The notes under the pieces are model-generated. The model saw only the letters and a program-made list of their open reading frames with translations. It ran no database searches and was not told the DNA's origin. DNA of 9,711 nt from Bdellovibrionales bacterium (GTDB lineage Bacteria > Bdellovibrionota > UBA2361 > JAGRAS01). The DNA is taken from positions 1 through 9,711 of the forward strand of contig JAGRAS010000040.1 of NCBI GenBank assembly GCA_020434465.1. The letters run 5' to 3'. Every line of letters starts with the position of its first letter. Positions within the stretch are counted from its first letter, which is position 1. The position numbers and the translations under genes are program-made. Positions 6,168 to 9,711 of this stretch are shown here, piece after piece.

Positions 6168-6173
6168 TATAAT
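6168..6173 (+). promoter_or_regulatory. Consensus -10 box of uridine kinase
   Basis: TATAAT matches the -10 consensus fully. The predicted start of transcription, about 6180, is some 3 bases before the ATG at 6183, predicting a leaderless or nearly leaderless message, which fits the missing Shine-Dalgarno. No good -35 lies at 16-18 bp (TTAGAT at 6144-6149 is weak; TTGGCA at 6154-6159 is too close), so an activator may be needed. Confidence 0.5.
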
Positions 6174-6182
6174 GCAGTCTTA

Positions 6183-6797
6183 ATGAGTTCATTTTTAATT
6201 GGCATAGCCGGAGGAAGTGCAAGTGGAAAAACTACTTTTGCAAATGATCTTGTGCGGCTGCTTCCAAAAAACTCAACAGAGTTAATAGCCGTTGACTCCT
6301 ACTACTACAACAATCCACAACTTTCGCATAAAGAAAGATCTTTACTCAACTATGATCATCCTGATGCGTTCGAGTTTAGTCTTTTAGTTACACATCTTAA
6401 TCAGCTAAAAGCCGGAAATTCTGTTAGCGTTCCAATTTATGATTATGTCTTGTCTTTGAGGAGTAAAACTGTAGCTCAGAAGCTGCCAAAGAAAATAATT
6501 GTGATAGAAGGGATACTTACTTTTCATCTTAAAGAACTAAGAGATTTATTAGATTTAAAAATTTTCATTGATACAGCAGATGATTTAAGATTTGAAAGAA
6601 GGCTCAATCGAGATATAGCTGAAAGAGGTAGAACAAAAGAATCAGTCTATAGCCAATGGGAGACAACCGCCCATCCTATGTTTCTTGAATTTTGCTTGCC
6701 TACAAAGTCATATGCAGATCTTATTATCGACGGTAGTAATTGGAGCGACTTAGAGATAAATAAAATATTTGGAAAATATCAAGATCTTAAGTTTTAA
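6183..6797 (+). CDS. udk: Uridine/cytidine kinase
   Basis: A cytoplasmic P-loop kinase of the pyrimidine salvage pathway, transferring phosphate from ATP or GTP to uridine or cytidine to give UMP or CMP. The 204 residues are close to the usual 205-215. Visible motifs: Walker A GGSASGKTT (10-18); nucleoside-binding VDSYYYNN (37-44) with the catalytic Asp38; YDHPDAFE (57-64); VPIYDYVLSLR (83-93); Walker-B-like IVIEGILTF (106-114); and the lid RDIAERGR (143-150), followed by PTKSYADLII. All core positions are present, so it should be active. It starts 54 bp after the Lrp-type gene, with its own -10 box and a palindrome in between, and its stop overlaps that of the convergent HD gene (shared TTAA at 6794-6797). 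A consensus -10 close to the ATG suggests leaderless expression. Confidence 0.94.
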   Translation: MSSFLIGIAGGSASGKTTFANDLVRLLPKNSTELIAVDSYYYNNPQLSHKERSLLNYDHPDAFEFSLLVTHLNQLKAGNSVSVPIYDYVLSLRSKTVAQKLPKKIIVIEGILTFHLKELRDLLDLKIFIDTADDLRFERRLNRDIAERGRTKESVYSQWETTAHPMFLEFCLPTKSYADLIIDGSNWSDLEINKIFGKYQDLKF

Positions 6798-8398
6798 GTA
6801 TTTTGTCTTTGCAGCTTTTTCACAGCTTTTTTTGAAGCTAATACTTCTTCATCATGATAGAGGGATGGATCAACTGGATTGTTTAATAATCCTTCTGAAA
6901 CATCTTTAGCGTCAGATCTTAAGAGTCCAACCATAAATTCATCAACAACTTGCTTTATTATTGAAGTTTGTTCTGGTGTTAAATTATTTGATGCCACAAC
7001 AAAGAAAAAGCTATTACTCAGAGAAGGTGGATTGTAAATGTCGTTTTTGCGAGGTTGCCCAGCTTCATCAGTGTAGTAAATTTTAGTCTTTTTACCGTGG
7101 TTTTCACTCTTACATACATAAAAGTCAGCTACATTTAAGCCAGTTCTTTTGGCAATCAACTTTGTTAAATCAGCCTGAAAGTCTTTTTCAGCAATGGTTT
7201 TAAATCCTTCATCTAAAAAATCACTAAATCTATAAGCAACTGCAGTTGTAAAATAAGATTCTACGCCATTAGTCAACAAACGCTGAACATCTGTAGAAAA
7301 AAGCCGCATAGCTTGATTATCTCTATACCTAGCAAATTCATATGGGGATAATTTAGTTTCTGATAGAACTCGAGCAATTTCTCGTTTAAGCACTTCTTTA
7401 GTTAGATTTGAAGCAGGGTGATCTGAGATTTCTTGTAAAATAATCTCTCTTAGAAAAGGAATGGATTTTGCAGCTTCTAAGTCGTCTGTACACAAATATC
7501 TATTTCCGCTTCTTTTTCCTTCTGTCCCAACGACAGATTTTAGACTTTTTTCGTACTTAAGAACTGCAAGCAGATATCCTTCAATTAGCTCATTTTTTAA
7601 CATTGATTTTAGTAAATCTCGTTTTATATAGGCATGCCTGTCAGAGACTTCTTTAACAATCAGTCTTCTAAAAACATGCTTTGGATCAGTACTGTCATCA
7701 TCCAAGCCTTGAATTATCTCGTTCGGATCAAAACCATTTTCTTTTAAAATCCAACCAACGCTTGAGGAATAAATCTTTTTGCAAAGTTCTGCAGCATCAG
7801 AGTTCTGACCAAGTAGTTCCTGATACTTCTCAAAACCATCTGCGCCGTCTCTGATTAAATCATTTGTTAGAATATCATGATCAAAGTTTGTTAATTCAGA
7901 TAGGGCTTCCTGCCCAGCATGGGAAAACGGAGCGTGGCCAATATCATGTAATAAGGTTTGTAATCTAATTATTTGTCTTTCGGTTTCGTTGAGTCCTAAA
8001 ATACAGCAGACTCTATCAGCAGTAATTAGAGCTTCGATACTATGTATTAGCCGACTATGCGAAAGCGTACGGCCTCTGTGAGTATAGCTTGCATGAAGCT
8101 GGCGTTTCCCTCCCATATCCTGAACTTCTGAAGCAGTGCGGATTAGCTTCAATTCAATAGGAGAGAACTGAAATTTACCAACTCTATAGCATGCTATATC
8201 AAAGCTTTTCCCTTTCTCAACTAAAAATCTAATTAATTCATGTTCTGGATCTGTACCAACAGTATATGTATCCGGCACAGTTTTTAAATCAGCTTTTAAT
8301 GCTGCAAAGAAAGCTTGATGTCCTGATTTAAGAAATGATTCGAGTGCAAAGTCTAACTGCGCTTTGTTAAAGTGCGGTGTATGGGAGCCTTGTTTCAT
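6794..8398 (-). CDS. HD-domain phosphohydrolase, SAMHD1/dGTPase-like dNTP triphosphohydrolase
   Basis: A 534-residue cytoplasmic protein. Residues about 80-265 form an HD domain of the dNTP-triphosphohydrolase type. Against human SAMHD1 the active site is conserved: R116 and H119 in HSRLIHS (R164, H167), H151-D152 in LLHDIGHAPFSH (H206-D207, with H210 and H215 also kept), H174 (H233), and D253-R254...Y257...D261 in DRHAYIKRD (D311, K312, Y315, D319). This predicts hydrolysis of a dNTP to nucleoside and triphosphate, though some HD relatives act on other nucleotides. The N-terminal 75 residues and the long C-terminal part (about 270-534) lack motifs I can name; the latter may carry allosteric or oligomerisation functions as in SAMHD1. 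No Shine-Dalgarno at the ATG. It converges on uridine kinase with overlapping stops. A house-keeping or phage-defence role is possible; I favour nucleotide-pool control. Confidence 0.85.
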   Translation of the reverse strand: MKQGSHTPHFNKAQLDFALESFLKSGHQAFFAALKADLKTVPDTYTVGTDPEHELIRFLVEKGKSFDIACYRVGKFQFSPIELKLIRTASEVQDMGGKRQLHASYTHRGRTLSHSRLIHSIEALITADRVCCILGLNETERQIIRLQTLLHDIGHAPFSHAGQEALSELTNFDHDILTNDLIRDGADGFEKYQELLGQNSDAAELCKKIYSSSVGWILKENGFDPNEIIQGLDDDSTDPKHVFRRLIVKEVSDRHAYIKRDLLKSMLKNELIEGYLLAVLKYEKSLKSVVGTEGKRSGNRYLCTDDLEAAKSIPFLREIILQEISDHPASNLTKEVLKREIARVLSETKLSPYEFARYRDNQAMRLFSTDVQRLLTNGVESYFTTAVAYRFSDFLDEGFKTIAEKDFQADLTKLIAKRTGLNVADFYVCKSENHGKKTKIYYTDEAGQPRKNDIYNPPSLSNSFFFVVASNNLTPEQTSIIKQVVDEFMVGLLRSDAKDVSEGLLNNPVDPSLYHDEEVLASKKAVKKLQRQNT

Positions 8399-8715
8399 AA
8401 AAAATTAGTTATGATAACAAGAAAGTCACTTCTACAATTAAAACCACAAAACGAACGAGTAGCCTAACGCAAACAACAAAACTCAATTATTAAAATCACA
8501 ACTTAGTTTTTGTTAATGCAAAACCGCTGAAAATACCTAAAAAGGACAATCTCGTGTTTTGAGAAGTCTAGTAAAGTTCCTAAGTTGCGTCAATTTATAA
8601 AAATTTATAAATGATGAAAGGCTATTAATCAGCTTTAGCTGAGATCAGGTTTTCACGTAAAGCATTACTTGACAAAATTTGCTTAAGCAGAACGCCTGGT
8701 ATTTTAGTAATAGAA
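8399..8715. other. 317-bp spacer between the HD and cytidylate kinase genes
   Basis: No gene is seen. The spacer must hold the HD gene's promoter (minus strand), but no clear -35/-10 pair is evident. It contains an exact tandem repeat of AATTTATAAA (8592-8611), the dyad TCAGCT-TT-AGCTGA (8629-8642), the palindrome TGCTTAAGCA (8680-8689), and a consensus -35 TTGACA on the plus strand (8669-8674) that has no -10 at normal distance. On the minus strand the 8629-8642 dyad reads as a 5-bp stem with a TAAA loop followed by TTAAT, a weak terminator at best for cytidylate kinase. Confidence 0.4.
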
Positions 8716-9612
8716 CTATCCTTTTAATTTTTCTTCAGAAGAATTTATTGATTCGATTAATTGCTCAACTATTTCTTTTAGTGAAATATTAGAGCAGTCA
8801 ATTTCAATTGCATCAGTAGCTTTTCTAAGAGGGCTTGCTTCTCTAGTTGAATCTCTTTGGTCTCTATCAGTAAGATTATCTCGAATATCATCTAAAAGTT
8901 TTTTATGGCTATCAGTCAACTCTTGCCTAGAACTAAGCCCGAGGATCTGCCTAAGCCTTCTTTCAGCTCTTGTGGTAATATTTGCAGATAAAAATACTTT
9001 ATATCTTGCATTAGGAAAAACACTTGTACCCATATCTCTTCCTTCTGCCACACATCCACCTTGTGCCATTATTTTTTCAGTTATCATTATAGCTTTTCTA
9101 ACTTCTGGAATTGCTGAAACTTTGGAAGACATTAAAGAGTTTTCCTCTGTATGCATTTCTTTAGTGATGTCTTTCCCCTGAGAAATAGCCCTGAAATTAA
9201 TTTTGTGTATTAAGGCAGTGTCTCTTTCAAGAAAAAATTCAACTGATAAAGACTTGGCTAATTCTACGATTTTGTCCTTTGTTTCAGGTATTAAATTATC
9301 TAAATCTATTTTTGCATCTTTAACTTTGAGGGCTAAAGCTCTATAAAGCCCACCGGAGTTTAGATAGGGAACTCCGTAGTATATAGCCAGTAACTTAGCT
9401 ACGGAACTTTTACCAGCTCCCAAGGGACCATCAATTGCAATTACACAGGGGGAGCTTAAGCGCCCTCTATATCCTTGAGGTAAAGTGATACCCGCACCAC
9501 GTAAGAGATCAGCTGAACTATAATAAGCATTATGAGGATTTTCAGTTTGATTAGATAAGGAGCCTTCATCCCGCTTGGGATTATTATCGGGGATGTGTGC
9601 TTCATTATGCAT
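8716..9612 (-). CDS. cmk: Cytidylate kinase with an N-terminal extension
   Basis: CMP kinase converts CMP or dCMP to the diphosphate with ATP, a step serving RNA, DNA and lipid precursors. Visible motifs: Walker A IDGPLGAGKSS (60-70); CMP-binding YLNSGGLYRALAL (83-95); the NMP-binding insert of long bacterial forms (about 100-170); EGRDMGTSVFP (190-200); the lid region RAERRLRQ (215-222); and RDQRDSTREASPLRKATDAIEID (250-272). The core is complete and bacterial, not archaeal, in type. At 298 residues it is about 70 longer than usual: some 50 residues precede the usual start, a polar Asn/Glu/Pro-rich stretch (1-30) then SSADLLRGAGITLPQGYRGRL (32-52). I see no ATG, GTG or TTG in frame between residue 1 and the P-loop, so ATG 9612 is the supported start, although it has only a distant AAGG. 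It should act downstream of uridine kinase. Confidence 0.93.
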   Translation of the reverse strand: MHNEAHIPDNNPKRDEGSLSNQTENPHNAYYSSADLLRGAGITLPQGYRGRLSSPCVIAIDGPLGAGKSSVAKLLAIYYGVPYLNSGGLYRALALKVKDAKIDLDNLIPETKDKIVELAKSLSVEFFLERDTALIHKINFRAISQGKDITKEMHTEENSLMSSKVSAIPEVRKAIMITEKIMAQGGCVAEGRDMGTSVFPNARYKVFLSANITTRAERRLRQILGLSSRQELTDSHKKLLDDIRDNLTDRDQRDSTREASPLRKATDAIEIDCSNISLKEIVEQLIESINSSEEKLKG

Positions 9613-9634
9613 GATTTTTTATTACAAGCCTTGC

Positions 9635-9653
9635 TTATTATCACTGATAATAA
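9635..9653. promoter_or_regulatory. Perfect dyad upstream of cytidylate kinase
   Basis: TTATTATC-ACT-GATAATAA: 8-bp perfect arms with a 3-bp centre, ending 22 bp before the cmk ATG, where it would overlap or adjoin the promoter. It looks like an operator; I know no regulator with exactly this site. The rest of 9613-9711 shows no gene. Confidence 0.4.
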
Positions 9654-9711
9654 ATTCTTAAGCTACTAGCAGATCTAAGATAAATCCTATTTACCCAAAG
9701 AGCTTTGATCT

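Noticed and set aside
8669..8674. TTGACA as a promoter antisense to cmk
   Set aside because: No -10-like hexamer lies at 15-19 bp; TATTTT begins 25 bp after it.
8972..9181. A 69-residue plus-strand open frame
   Set aside because: It lies wholly antisense to the conserved core of cytidylate kinase and is a shadow of it.
9456..9644. A 62-residue minus-strand open frame overlapping the cmk start
   Set aside because: It overlaps the N-terminal part of cmk in another frame, has no recognisable content, and cmk reads coherently through the region.
9635..9653. Fur box in front of cmk
   Set aside because: The arms are arranged as TTATTATC-N3-GATAATAA, the everted order relative to the TGATAAT-N-ATTATCA Fur pattern.
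1..9711. CRISPR array, insertion sequence, integrase or toxin-antitoxin pair
   Set aside because: No regularly spaced repeats, transposase or integrase motifs, or paired small overlapping genes were found on either strand.

Overview
The window is AT-rich bacterial DNA (roughly one third G+C by eye). It holds ten protein-coding genes on both strands, mostly as single genes with sizeable AT-rich spacers. The bacterial-type cytidylate and uridine kinases make this a bacterium. A TrmB-family regulator with a PLD-like effector domain and a two-copy Lrp/AsnC regulator are combinations best known from DPANN archaea and from small-genome candidate phyla such as Patescibacteria/CPR. A reduced or poorly sampled bacterial lineage is therefore my best guess, but no gene here fixes the phylum. 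Eight of the nine visible starts lack a convincing Shine-Dalgarno sequence, and none of the ten genes ends in TGA.

Left part (1-3522): the 3' end of an unrecognised gene (1-492) is followed by a TrmB-like regulator (550-1338, minus) that diverges from a sodium:solute symporter (1503-2921, plus). A 7+7 bp inverted repeat (1349-1369) lies 10 bp in front of the regulator's start. The next gene (2974-3522) encodes a small protein that appears to be a paralogue of the truncated first gene, so two copies of an undescribed family flank the regulator/transporter pair.

Middle part (3523-6128): after a spacer with a hairpin and direct repeats comes a single-domain asparaginase-like protein (3716-4198) that keeps the whole N-terminal active-site set but lacks the C-terminal domain. 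It converges, 3 bp apart, on an unrecognised gene (4202-4831, minus). A 328-bp divergent spacer holds several inverted repeats, a consensus -10 hexamer and a nine-T run, and may encode a small structured RNA. It leads to the duplicated Lrp/AsnC-type regulator (5160-6128).

Right part (6126-9711): uridine kinase (6183-6797) follows the regulator, separated by an 18-bp perfect palindrome and a consensus -10 box that predicts a nearly leaderless message. It converges, with overlapping stop codons, on an HD-domain dNTP-triphosphohydrolase-like protein (6794-8398, minus). After a 317-bp spacer comes cytidylate kinase with an unusual N-terminal extension (8716-9612, minus), preceded by a perfect 8+3+8 dyad. 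Uridine kinase, CMP kinase and the HD hydrolase together look like nucleotide salvage and pool control: uridine/cytidine to UMP/CMP, CMP to CDP, and possible removal of dNTPs.
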